Source of the DNA: Rhytidiadelphus loreus
Lineage: Eukaryota > Streptophyta > Bryopsida > Hypnales > Hylocomiaceae
Length of the DNA stretch: 64,000 nucleotides
Reading direction: 5' to 3'
Assembly: GCA_947034895.1 (NCBI GenBank)
Contig: OX344763.1
Span: 42,097,025 to 42,161,024, forward strand
The notes beneath the pieces are model-generated. The model was not told where the DNA came from and made no database searches. It worked only from the letters and a program-made list of their open reading frames with translations. Positions 1 through 10,100 of the stretch are shown piece after piece. How positions within the stretch are numbered: position 1 is the stretch's first letter; each line of letters starts with the position of its first letter. A program made the translations under genes and the position numbers.

Positions 1-402
1 GCGCCGAATTTCAGGGCAAATTCCACCAACACCCTGCTCGTCGATTGCTCGCCCGAGAGCACCATCCTCAATCCACTCTACAACGCCATTTTCCCCTTGT
101 CCTATGCCGGCAGCAAACACGACAGAATCCTGTTGGGGACGTTGGCCTCGTATCTCCGCGATTTGCTAGATTCCGGTCTTAGCGTGTCGCAATACCTGTC
201 CAGTAATCCCTTCTGTTGGGCCCCCGACGTTCCGATGAGGCAGACGAAGCTCGGACTCAGAGTGCGCGCGTGCGCTTCATGGCAAGACGGGTCCCTCTTG
301 CTAGAGTATCTCGATGTCGTGAAAAAGTACACTAGGCATGGGAACGATCATTTCATCCCCCGAAGATCTCCAAGAGAGAATAAAGGGAAGAAAATGACAT
401 GA
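1..402 (+). CDS. 3' end of an unrecognised ORF (partial)
   Basis: An open frame runs from the first base of the window to a TGA at 400-402, about 133 residues, so the start lies outside the window. The base composition is higher in GC than the surrounding DNA and the frame has no stops, which is why I list it. The visible protein has a mixed hydrophobic and polar N-terminal part (around LLVDCSPESTILNPLYNAIF) and a basic, Lys/Arg-rich last 25 residues. I do not recognise a family, a signal peptide or a membrane segment. It may be the last exon of a cellular gene or a piece of a transposable element. The next ORF at 539-763 has no visible link to it. Confidence 0.35.
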   Translation, partial: APNFRANSTNTLLVDCSPESTILNPLYNAIFPLSYAGSKHDRILLGTLASYLRDLLDSGLSVSQYLSSNPFCWAPDVPMRQTKLGLRVRACASWQDGSLLLEYLDVVKKYTRHGNDHFIPRRSPRENKGKKMT

Positions 403-1041
403 TGCCCACTCGTGTACCGATGCTTGTGCAGGGCCGTCACCGCGTTTCTGCACCGGGAGGGTCCTCCGGCGACGGCCCGCGGCAGGAGACGAGCCACTGT
501 AAGCGACGGCGGACGCGGATGACGGAGGAATTGGGCTCTTGCTTCGGCTCCGTCGCCCCAGAGGAGGAAGGCGTCGACGTCACATCGGCGGGATTGTAAA
601 TGAGGTTGTCGACGACTACGTGTATCGTAAGGTGGGCTTATCACTACCCTACCCCTCCATCGGCAGTTTGAAATTGATGCTCCAGCGGAATGTCTTTGAG
701 TTCGCTGTCTGGCCCTCTCGCAGTCCGCAACTGATCGTTGGCCTCTTTGTGCAGGCTACTTGATCTTTGTCCGACAGCAAGGGCGATCTAGTTTCTGGGT
801 GTCGTCTCGTCCAGGTGAATGGTTCAGGGCGCCCGCCCTAAACCTTGGACAACGTCTTCGTCCCGTTGCGCCGAACTCTTGTCTTCGACGTCAGGACTTT
901 AATCCATTTAGATTATGTTTTAGGATTTGGGATGTCTAGAGAGTACTTTAGGACTATTACATTGTACGAATGCTTCTCTGTCTTTTTAAATATAAATTGT
1001 AGGGCATCCCCACATTCTTTATAGACATATACGTACCCACA

Positions 1042-1330
1042 TTGCTTACTGCCCCCTCTAGCTTGCAAAATTCTAGATCGTCAACGAACCACCATTTCAC
1101 CAACGACAGCGGGCGTCTATTTGCTATTCATGTCTCTTCTGAAGACCCTGTAGTGTATTCGGAGAAAGGCGGACCAATGCTCGTCAACTCCGGTGTGGAT
1201 CCATTCTGGCGTTGTTATCGTGCTGGCACGTTCATGGTTGAACTTGCCGACTGTGTAGAGCAAAAAAGTAGGGACGCTCGCGGCCCATCTTCTGTCCGAA
1301 CACGAATATTCATAGGGGATTCATGGCACT
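1042..1330 (+). pseudogene. Decayed coding unit, outer left arm
   Basis: The frame at 1042-1347 encodes a peptide with the stretch PMLVNSGVDPFW and later FMVELADCVEQ. The reverse complement of 2690-2985 encodes a related peptide, ILVNSAMDQFRRR followed by YIMVEPVDCEEY. The two match at base level over roughly 250 bp in opposite orientation. Related protein sequence preserved in two inverted copies points to a former coding exon that was duplicated. The family is not recognised. Both copies carry stops or frameshifts, so neither is likely to be functional as read. Confidence 0.45.
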
Positions 1331-2870
1331 GGAATCCATGGCCCTGATCTTCGTAGGGTGTCACCTGCATTCAAGGAGCTCCTCGGCGCAAGGAAGGACC
1401 ACGTTGTCATGCACATTCTCCTCATGTTGTTCTAAGGTACTTGGTAGCAGCAACGTCCATCCTCCGTCCTTCTCCCGGCATCCGGGGTTTCTGTGGGCAT
1501 GTGCCAGATGCGGTCTACTATTCTCGGGACGGTGGATCGGTGTGGGGAGGGTGTCCATCGAAGTATCTATTGACTGCTCGTAACTCAAGCCGTCGAGTGC
1601 ATGCGTGTCGTTGTAAACCAACATGGCTCTCGCTGTGCACCGTGGTATTCAGACGACGGCACATCCGCTTGACGTCTTGAGTTATGAGCAGCCAATAGGT
1701 ACTCCGATGGGCACTCTCTTCACACCAATCCACTTCCCGGGAAAAGTCGACCGTTTCTGGTTCCCACCCTCAGAAGCTCCGGATGCTAGGACGTGGACGG
1801 TGGATGGCCGTCGCTGCTACCAAGTACATTCGAACAACTTGGGGAGAATGTATATCACAGCACCGTCCTTCCTTGCACCCAGGAGCTCCTTGAATGCAAG
1901 TGACGCCCTGTTCGCAAGGTGGGTCTTGGTGTGTTTCATGGGTGACCATGTGTCAACATCTTTCGAGGAGGAAGTTGACTCCCCTATGAACTTCTGTCCG
2001 GACATGAATATTCACGGGGGATTCATGGCACTGGAATCAATGGCCCTCTTCTTGGCAAGGCGTCACCGGCATACAAGGTGCTCACTGGCGCAAGGAAGGA
2101 CGACGTTGTCATGCAGATTTTCCTCCAGCTGTTCGAGTGTACCTGGTGGGAGCGAGCGCCATCCACCCTCCGTCTCCAAGCATCCGGGGTTTTTGTGGGC
2201 ATGTGCCAGATGCGGTCTACTATTCTCGGGACGGTGGATCGGTGTGGTGAGGGTGTTGATCGGATTACCTATTCGCTGCTCATAACTCAAGCCGCCGAGC
2301 GGATGTGGGTCGTTCGTATTCAACTTGGCTCTCTACGTGCATTCTTGAATACGGACGACCCCACATCTGCTCGACGGCTTGAGTTATGAGCAGCCAATAG
2401 GTATTACGATCAACGGCCTCATCACATCGGTGGACTTCCCGGGAAAAGTCGACCGTTTCTGGTTCCCACCCTCAAAAACTTTGGATGCTAGGACATGGAC
2501 GGTGGATGGCCGTCGCTCCCACCAAGTACACTCAAACTGCTGGAGGAAAATTTGTATAACAACGCCGTCCTTCCTTACACCAATGAGTTCCTTGTATGCC
2601 GGTGACACCCTGTTCGCGAGGTGGGTCCTGTTGTGTTTCAGTGGTGACCATGTGTCAACCTCTTTCGAAGAGGAAGTTGACTTCCCCTATGAACGAGGAT
2701 GGGTTGTGAGTGCTCTTGCTTATATTCCTCACAGTCGACCGGTTCAACCATGATGTATTCGGCAAAGAGGCGACGCCGGAACTGGTCCATGGCGGAATTG
2801 ACGAGTATTTGTCTGCAAATCTCCGAATGCGCTGTAAGACCTCACAAAGACATGATTGGCAAATAGGCGC
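1130..2870. repeat. Compound inverted/direct repeat with four alternating inner arms
   Basis: Four related segments alternate in orientation: about 1330-1615 (+), 1640-2005 (-), 2040-2315 (+) and 2345-2690 (-). Each carries versions of a coding segment whose peptide reads ELLGARKD, then a hydrophobic stretch, then FECTWWER. Outer arms at about 1130-1320 and 2690-2870 also pair with each other. The tightest fold-backs are at 1580-1690 and 2275-2392, where CTCATAACTCAAGCCG pairs with its complement across loops of tens of bases. A transcript through this region could form a long, imperfect double-stranded RNA. Confidence 0.7.
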
Positions 2871-2985
2871 TTGCTTTTGTTCATGAAGCTCAAGACCCTT
2901 CACTCGAAGTTGGCTGGAGGCGGTTTTGGAGGCGCAATTGGAGAATGTGGAGTGAAGATCCAACCCTATGCGGTGGCGAATGAAC
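2690..2985 (-). pseudogene. Decayed coding unit, outer right arm
   Basis: This is the inverted partner of 1042-1330. Read on the minus strand it encodes ILVNSAMDQFRRR and YIMVEPVDCEEY in one frame, but an in-frame stop lies upstream of that stretch. A different minus frame (2655-2987) is open for 110 codons, but the conserved peptide lies in the first frame, so the 110-codon ORF is probably a shadow. The family is not recognised. Confidence 0.4.
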
Positions 2986-2989
2986 ACTG

Positions 2990-4330
2990 AAGTAGTGTGT
3001 CCCGGCGTGAACTTAGAATGTACTTAGTTAAGATTGTACCTTCCCCCGTTTTATAGTTTGTCCCGGCATGAACTTAGTTAACATTGTACTTTCCCCCATT
3101 TTATAGTTTGTCCTGCAGCACATGGTCCCCAAAAGTTCGGCGTAAATAGTTTCTTCCCAGACTATACCTTTTCTTCCCGGACTGTACCTTTACTATACAC
3201 GGCAACCGGTAGAAGAGAGAGCTAGGAATGTTGTAAACGGGGTTGGATCCCTATGCAAAATCCACTATGACCCTATTCAATAAAGTGTGTCTTCTTTAAA
3301 CAATGGCCGCGACTTCATTTGTGCCCCTGTTCTCTTCGTGCATGCAAACGCATCCAGATCAGTGAATTGGTTTCCTCTTCGCCACTTTGCCAATAACCCA
3401 AGTGGTGATGTTATGTGTCTTTGTGATCCACCACAAATCCTAACAGTCATCCACGCCTTGCACAAATTATGGCGCTTAGAGATGTTTTGGAACTTCCATT
3501 GAGGTAGAACACTCTAAAAGTGCCCGTCTTCTTGAGCGGGCTCCTACAAAAAGGTACTAAATGGATATGATTTCGTCTTGAAATGGACCTTAACGACTTT
3601 TGCTTGAATCAAGGAAAAGGTGTTCTCTATTGCAGGAGTCCATCAACGGCCTGGGTATCCACAGTTTCCTTCCAAGGATCACAAATTGGTGAATACAATA
3701 GATTTCTTTGGAAATCCATAACTAATTCAGAAATGCGTCTAAAACTTCGAATCCACTTGTGTTAGGTTCGGCCACTTTTTTTCTATCTCTGAGCGATTTT
3801 TAATCGTGAAAATCTATGAAAAAGGTGGAGCTGTCCTTCAATGGCCGGTTTCAGAGCATATTACCTGACCGTCTTGTTCTGAGGACGACGTGTTAGACCT
3901 TAGAACACGATGCCGGACATGCCCCATGATGGACATCTACGTCACATAGTGCCCATAAGGAGTTTGGCACGTACGTATGGGCTTGATTCTGACCCACATG
4001 CGGAAAAATCAACGGAAATACACGTATTTTTCTACCCCCACTCCCATCTCTAAACGCAATTTCAGCCCCCCGCCATCCCCAAAACCGCCAATATAATGGA
4101 ATACCGCCATTTTAACGAAATTGCCCATAAACACAAATGAAATATGTTTTCCACCTTCGGGAACATGTCATCTATGTAACAGAAATGTACGCTTAAGGAG
4201 GTATATTGAATTTTGTTAGAAGGTCTGTTCTAATAATTGGTGTAGTATCCTTGGCATTAAGATAAGCTGTATGGATTCCAGATGACCATCCACATACTAT
4301 TATGCCGTGTTTATATGAATGAAATACTTG
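2990..4330. other. No recognisable gene
   Basis: This stretch contains a short direct repeat near 3000-3115 (two copies of a segment with CTTTCCCCC and TTTTATAGTTTGTCC) and small ORFs at 3287-3502 and 3583-3765 that match nothing I know. I see no intron signals that would join them. Confidence 0.5.
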
Positions 4331-4337
4331 CCTTGAC

Positions 4338-4715
4338 TTGCCTTCCCCCCTAGCCAGAAGCCACGTTCCAATTGTCGGACCTGGTATTCGTAACCTGTTC
4401 GCACTCCGTCCTCCCGTGAAGATTGGCTTGTGTACCTTCTGCTATCCACCAGCCTCCCCTCGTTCTGCCGTGAGCGTTGCGGAACGCAGGCGAATTGCGC
4501 CCATCATCCCTACAGTAATCGTCACGGTAGCTAGCTCCCCTTTCTCCTGTGTATCCCACGCTTGCTTTCACCAATATTGTTGGGCCCTTTCGTTTTGCAA
4601 CATTGAAGAAGTTGATACCCTAAATCGACGTTGCCTTACATTTTGGGAGGTGGCTAAGGGTTTCTCCGTGCTTGGATGTAGGGTGCGCCAGAGATGGCGA
4701 GGAAAAAAGAGATAA
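4338..4715 (+). CDS. Hypothetical ORF, 125 codons, low support
   Basis: The frame is open for 125 codons in a segment that is more GC-rich than its surroundings. The peptide has a Pro-rich N-terminal third, several Cys and a strongly basic C-terminus ending in RGKKR. There is no recognisable domain. The first codon of the open frame is TTG, so no ATG start is established. A minus-strand frame at 4350-4574 is also open. It could be a 5' leader or first exon of the gene downstream, or chance. Confidence 0.15.
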   Translation: MPSPLARSHVPIVGPGIRNLFALRPPVKIGLCTFCYPPASPRSAVSVAERRRIAPIIPTVIVTVASSPFSCVSHACFHQYCWALSFCNIEEVDTLNRRCLTFWEVAKGFSVLGCRVRQRWRGKKR

Positions 4716-5299
4716 GACAAGCTACTGCCAGCGGACTGGGAGCAGAGGATGACCCGAACGAGAGTGAGGAGAGGTGTGATGAAGCGAACCAGCGCAACGA
4801 AATTTCTTCAACTCCACCAGATATGGGATCCGCAGTACGTATTTCTTAAACTCAGGTACACTTGTGATTTTGAGATTTGTATGAGTCCAGTAGGAATAGA
4901 GAGATGCCGACTTCCTCAAATTTGAGGCCGCCGGAGTAAATTGGCCGGCTCCCGAAGCAAAGACGACCGTCGCTGAGATGCTCCTCCAAATCAGATTTAG
5001 GAATTAGGCTTGGTTGAAGTAAACAGATCAAATGATTCGTTGCTCCTCTCAGAGCCACGAGCTGCATTTCATTTTGGAGAGGGAGAGTAGAATGGGGTCA
5101 AGGCAATCTCCCGCATTAGCTGATAATGTGGGTTTGAAGTCGGCGGCTTAGGCTCTAATAATTATCCGAGGTCTGCGCAGGGGACTCATACTCTGAGAGC
5201 TCGATCCCATCTTCGAATTGCACAGTCGAGAAGCTCAATGGAGGTCAGTATTTGATTTCAAAGTTTCCTCTTCTAGATCGAACCAGCTCTTAGGGATTT

Positions 5300-6275
5300 G
5301 TGACGAATGTTCGGGATTGAGGGTGGAGCTCTCGACGCTTGGTTACAATTTTTTTTGCTTCGGGGAGATCCCTGTTCCCTTCTCCCTCCATTTTTTTTGA
5401 TAAACTGTGGATCAGCTTGATCGTCCAAAGGTAGTCCTCTCGACGCCTGCTTACAGTTTTGTTTTCTTTGTAAAGAGGCCAGCTCCCTTCTCCCTCCATT
5501 TTTTTGGACAAGCTGTGGATCAGCTTGATCGTCCACAGGTAGTCCTCTCAGTGCCTGCTCACAATTTTTTTTTCATTGGGGAGAGCCATGTTCCCTTCTC
5601 CCTCCGTTTTTTGACAAGTTGTGGATTAGCTTGATCGTCCACAGGTAGTCATCTCGGCGCCTGCTCACAATTTTTTTTTCATTGGGGAGAGCCCTGTTCC
5701 CTTCTCCCTCCGTTTTTTGACAAGCTGTGGATCAACTTGATCGTCCACAGGCAGTCCTCTCGGCGCCTGCTTACAATTTCGTTTTCTTCGTGGAGAGGCC
5801 AACTTCCTTCTTCCTCCTTTTTTTTGACAAGCTCTGGATCAGCTCAATCGTCCACAAGTAGTCCTCTCGGCACCTGCTTACAGTTTTGTTTTCTTCGTGG
5901 AGAGGCCAGCTCCCTTCTCCCTCTATTTTTTTGGACAAGCTGTGGATCAGCTTAATCGTCCACAGGTAGTCCTCTCGGCGCCTGCTCACAAATTTTTTTC
6001 ATTGGGGAGAGCCTTATTCCCTTCTCCCTCCGTTTTTTGACAAGCTGTGGATCAGCTTGATCGTCCGCAGGCAGTCCTCTCGGCGCCTGCTTACAATTTT
6101 GTTTTCTTCGTGGAGAGGCCAGCTCCCTTCTCGCTCCGTTTTCATGACAAGCTGTTGGTCAGCATCGACATCCGCAGGTAGTCCTCTCGACGCTGGCGAC
6201 CAATTTTTTTTCCTTTGTAGAGAGTCCTCTTCCCTTCTCGCTTGAGGTTCTTGACAAGCTGTGGGTCAGCATTAA
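5300..6275. repeat. Tandem repeat, about 106-bp unit, roughly nine copies
   Basis: The marker AAGCTGTGGATCAGCTTGAT or a close variant recurs at about 5404, 5511, 5619, 5724, 5829, 5937, 6042, 6149 and 6256, so spacing is 105-108 bp. Each unit carries AGTCCTCTCGGCGCCTGCT, a T-rich run and CCCTTCTCCCTCC. Copies diverge by several bases. Lengths are not multiples of three and ORFs on both strands here are by-products. The array lies 0.8-1.7 kb upstream of the methylase-like gene, where it could fall in its promoter or a 5' intron. Confidence 0.9.
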
Positions 6276-6380
6276 TTAATTATGTGCTCTTTTCTTCGTG
6301 AAATTCTAAAAAGACGCCATTAGTTCCCGGAAAATCGAAAATTATATAGTTTCCATCAACACCTGATACTAAACACTCTG

Positions 6381-6831
6381 CTCTCGGCTCCGAGAGGTGC
6401 CCGTGTCCTCTGAATGTTGATATGTACGTTCGGCAGTATTTGAATCCTTCAGAAATCATCATGGTCGATATTCTACCTCTCAGCGCCGAGAGGTGTCCTT
6501 CACAGTGGATTCTTGGTAGTCATTGTTTTGGATTGGCTACCTCTCGGGGCCAAGAGATAAGTCTAGTCAAGGACTTTTGATTGTGAAATTAGGAACATGT
6601 ACCATATATTATCAGATATTATGAGAGAATTCTTCCTCTCGGCGCGAGGCGAACTATTTTCGCTAGCAGGTGTGACTATGAGCTTCTGACCCAGACAGGA
6701 GTTAGCGATTTGGTTGTGGGCAGGTTCACTATGAATACGGTAAGGTGAACTTGAATATCCATTGTGTGTAGGGTTGTCGTTATTGTGTAATCAACGGTAA
6801 GTGTCATTTTCTGTCCTCTCGGCGCCGAGAG
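6381..6831. repeat. Cluster of dispersed palindromes CTCTCGGCGCCGAGAG
   Basis: Palindromic 14-16-mers occur at 6381-6396 (one centre variant), 6477-6492, 6541-6556, 6636-6649 (shorter, imperfect) and 6816-6831 (perfect CTCTCGGCGCCGAGAG). A further imperfect copy lies at 11786-11801, after the gene. The left half is also in every unit of the 106-bp tandem repeat. The sequences between copies are unrelated, which separates this from an ordinary tandem repeat. Confidence 0.75.
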
Positions 6832-7110
6832 CAAGACTATGATTTATCGAATTGGTTTTTCGAATTTAATGCCTGAATTCTAGGTCGTCACTTTCTTCCC
6901 TTGCACTGTTCGTTTAGTTTATGTGAAAACTTAGTCCATTAAATGAGTACAACCGTATCTCCTGGGGTTGATGTTGATGTAATGCTTCATGTTTCCGATT
7001 TTGCAGGTTGAGCCTCAACAAGTACGTCGAGTTGTAGAGGTTGGCGTTCAATCGTCTGTGCTTGAATCCCACACAAAACTGAACAACCTGGAATTGGGAC
7101 GACGGAGGAC
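6700..7110 (+). promoter_or_regulatory. Probable 5' untranslated region with an intron, methylase-like gene
   Basis: A strong donor, CAACG/GTAAGTG, lies at 6796/6797, and TTTTGCAG ends at 7006, which would remove an intron of 210 bases. The exon resuming at 7007 leads to the ATG at 7111; the same frame has a stop at 7009, which supports ATG 7111 as the start. One perfect copy of the GGCGCC palindrome lies inside this intron. No TATA box was found with confidence. Confidence 0.45.
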
Positions 7111-10100
7111 ATGGAAGATGATGCATGCGATGATGAGGAGCCTACAAATAATTGGACCTCCGAAGATGCTTTTCGCAGATCTCAGAAAGTCAATTCCGTG
7201 GCTACCATCTCCGACCTTCGTATGAAACCCCATGGGGTTTCTCGACTTCGAATTCCGTTGTGTCGTCTTGTGCAGATGCCAATGGTCAGGCCTGCGTTAC
7301 AATGTGACTTGACTAGGCTAGAGCAAGACTATGTCCACAGGTATATTGAAGGCAGGGCAGCCTTATATGTTTCAGTTACGAATGAGCAGGGCGAGGAAGA
7401 GTCCGTGACTGCAAGTGATAAAGCTTCCTGGGGACCACATTGGAATGAAGAAAACGACATTTTTGATTCCTATTTGACTGGTACCCCTACGTTACAGCAT
7501 CTGCAGAATTCAAAATTCTTCATTTGCGACGGCAACCATTGACTGCTTGCATGGACATCCTACATTTCGAAACACCATTCCGATGATCAAAATTGGTATG
7601 TTTCGGTGGATTCTATTATATTAGAGACCAAGGGTCATATTGGAGTTGTCATGCATGTTATGCATAACATCAACAAATACATTTACAACACGATATTCGT
7701 TATTTTGGGAGAATTCCATGATTTTGGGAGTATGAAGTTCAGCGCGGTTCGCGCCGATCTGCACCACAGATTGGAAAACTGGAATTTTTGAATGGCCATA
7801 ACTTACTCAAATTTTGTCTAAAATGGGCATATGAGGTGTTTTTTGACATCTACAAAATCTGTAGATGTCAAAAAAACACCTCATATGCCCATTTTGGACA
7901 AAATTTGAGTAAGTTATGGCCATTCAAAAATTCCAGTTTCCCAATCTGTGATTCAGATCAGCGCAAACCGACCTAAATTGGGAGATAGGAAAACTCCCAA
8001 AATAACGAATATCGTGTTTTACCCAGATCCTCAATTGTCTTTGCCTTTCGTTGTTTTCTCTATGAAAACTGTAATGTCTACTAAATTCTTATTCCAATTA
8101 TTGCAGACATACGGAGAGTTCATTCATCAAGACCAACTTGGTACACACGTTATATTGTGTGCGCAAATATGGTGTCATGTCTTTGGACAAGTTTTCTGAG
8201 CATCTTAGTCCCTCGGAGATGACTCAGTGCACTCAAATTTAAGAAAATCTTGGTACAGCATGTCGACGGAGGTTTTCACGTCATTTATATATCGTGTATG
8301 TTCTCCCGATTATCATCTACATTTTATTGTGCCTTTTCGTTTATTGTATGTTTTAATTGTGTATCTCACATCTTTTTATCTATTTATTACTGCAGTATGA
8401 AATTGCGGCTGCAGCAGACACTGTTGTACGGTCCTACAAAGAGGACACTGTGGTCGAGTACCAAACGGAAGAGGGCATCTTGGCTGCTATGCGTCATGGC
8501 ACTAAGGAGAAGACTGCTGGGCTCATGAAGAAGTTGGGAAAGCTCACTGTCGTGGCTAATCCAAATCTTGGAACGGAGTGGCTTGATGAGGTATGTATTT
8601 GTGGATTATGTATTTCCAAGTACTTCGGGTATTCGTTTCGTAACTAGTTCTAATGATTGACTTTCATATTTGTAGATTGAGCGGCATTGGAGTTTGAATT
8701 CTATTCTCGAGATGACTCTCGACAAGTTACAAATGGTTGCTACGTGCAACGTGACGACTGAGCATAAAGTTAAGTGGTTGAGGACTTGAGGTGGTGGAAC
8801 TCGTCCACTCAAACCAAGAAGGCGCGTCGATTTCCTTTAAAGCCCATTGGAGAATCTGATTTGAAGTCCTTTTTGGTTAAGGCCTGTTGGTATGCAGGGG
8901 TAAGTGATTATCTTTCCATTTCTAGAATGATATTTCATGTACCAACATTTGAATTCAATATGTACAAAAATGTTTCAAGGCATGAATTTTCATTTGATGC
9001 TTTCAACTAACCGATTTTGTTTCATGAACGTGTAGATTGAGGATGCAGCTACAGAGATGTACGAGTCTATTGTTAAAAAGGATAACCTTATCATGAACAT
9101 GGATTCGCCCCAAGAGCCAGAGGTCTTAGCTGATTATATTGAAGACTGGAGAAGCAGAATCTGGAATCATGCGTTTCTTCCGAACTTTAACGGCCATGAC
9201 AACTTCAAGAAGTCAGATTCATTTGTGAAGCATAAAGGCTCAAACCTCGTTGTTAAGCGAGTCATTTTCAGGTATTATTTCTTTTGGTGCGTTCATAGTC
9301 ATTTACTGCTTAACATTTTTTCCCTTACCTTTTTAATCATGGATGGAGGCCTAAAACATTTGTCCCCTTCTCCAGGTATTTCAAATATGAACTGCTTCCG
9401 AAGGCTGTGATTGCGAAGAAAAATCTCCCACCCTTTCTTGCAACTTGGTTGGACGTGTCTACCGAGAATTGCATGTTCTCTCCTTCCTAGTTGAAGTGGT
9501 GGACTACTGCGCACCTAAAGATTGGGGCTTGGTACCTTGATTGCTCTCCCGAATTTACCCCTCTTCCTGAAGACCTATTGAAGCGCAGCATCAATTCCCA
9601 ACCTCTTGTCCACGAGTACGAGGAGTTCGCTAGCTTGGATGAGGATGCTAGAGCGAAGGTTACGAAGAAGAAAGAAGAGGCAGAAAGGAAGATTGCAAGT
9701 AGAAATTCGGAGGCTGTGGAGAAGGCGCTTCAAAGAGTGACAAAGCGGAAGGCAAAAGCAGTTGAGAAGGAAAAGGAAGTGCCTAAAGAGAAGAATGCGG
9801 GGAGGACATCAAAGAAACCGGTTCCTGTCTCATCAGCAGAACAACATTTACCATTGACGGAAGATGGCTTAGTGCACGGATCCGCTGTCATTGACGTGAT
9901 CAAAGACAGTGACATATCTATAGATGAGTTCATTTGCAACTCATCTTTGGAGACTGTCCTTGCAGACCCTCTCCCTCAGTTGTCCCATGAGATTCTCAAA
10001 TTCATGGACAAGGTGAAGTTCTTAACATCATTGTGAATTGTTTTCATTTCCACCAATTTTAAAATTTGGACTTCAATCTGACATTTGTATATGTGGCAGC

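Noticed and set aside
5273..6245. Overlapping ORFs on both strands
   Set aside because: They are products of the 106-bp tandem repeat, which also explains their resemblance to each other.
7606..7976. Two ORFs of about 60 codons in the first intron of the methylase-like gene
   Set aside because: They run into the two arms of a hairpin MITE. Only the first 70 bases or so (to 7676) look like true exon.
9376..9490. This exon as intron, ending at the acceptor-like TCTCCTTCCTAG
   Set aside because: The frame YFKYELLPKAVIAKKNLPPF continues smoothly from the previous exon and the acceptor at 9375 is good, so an exon with a TAG is more likely. The alternative is noted under findings.
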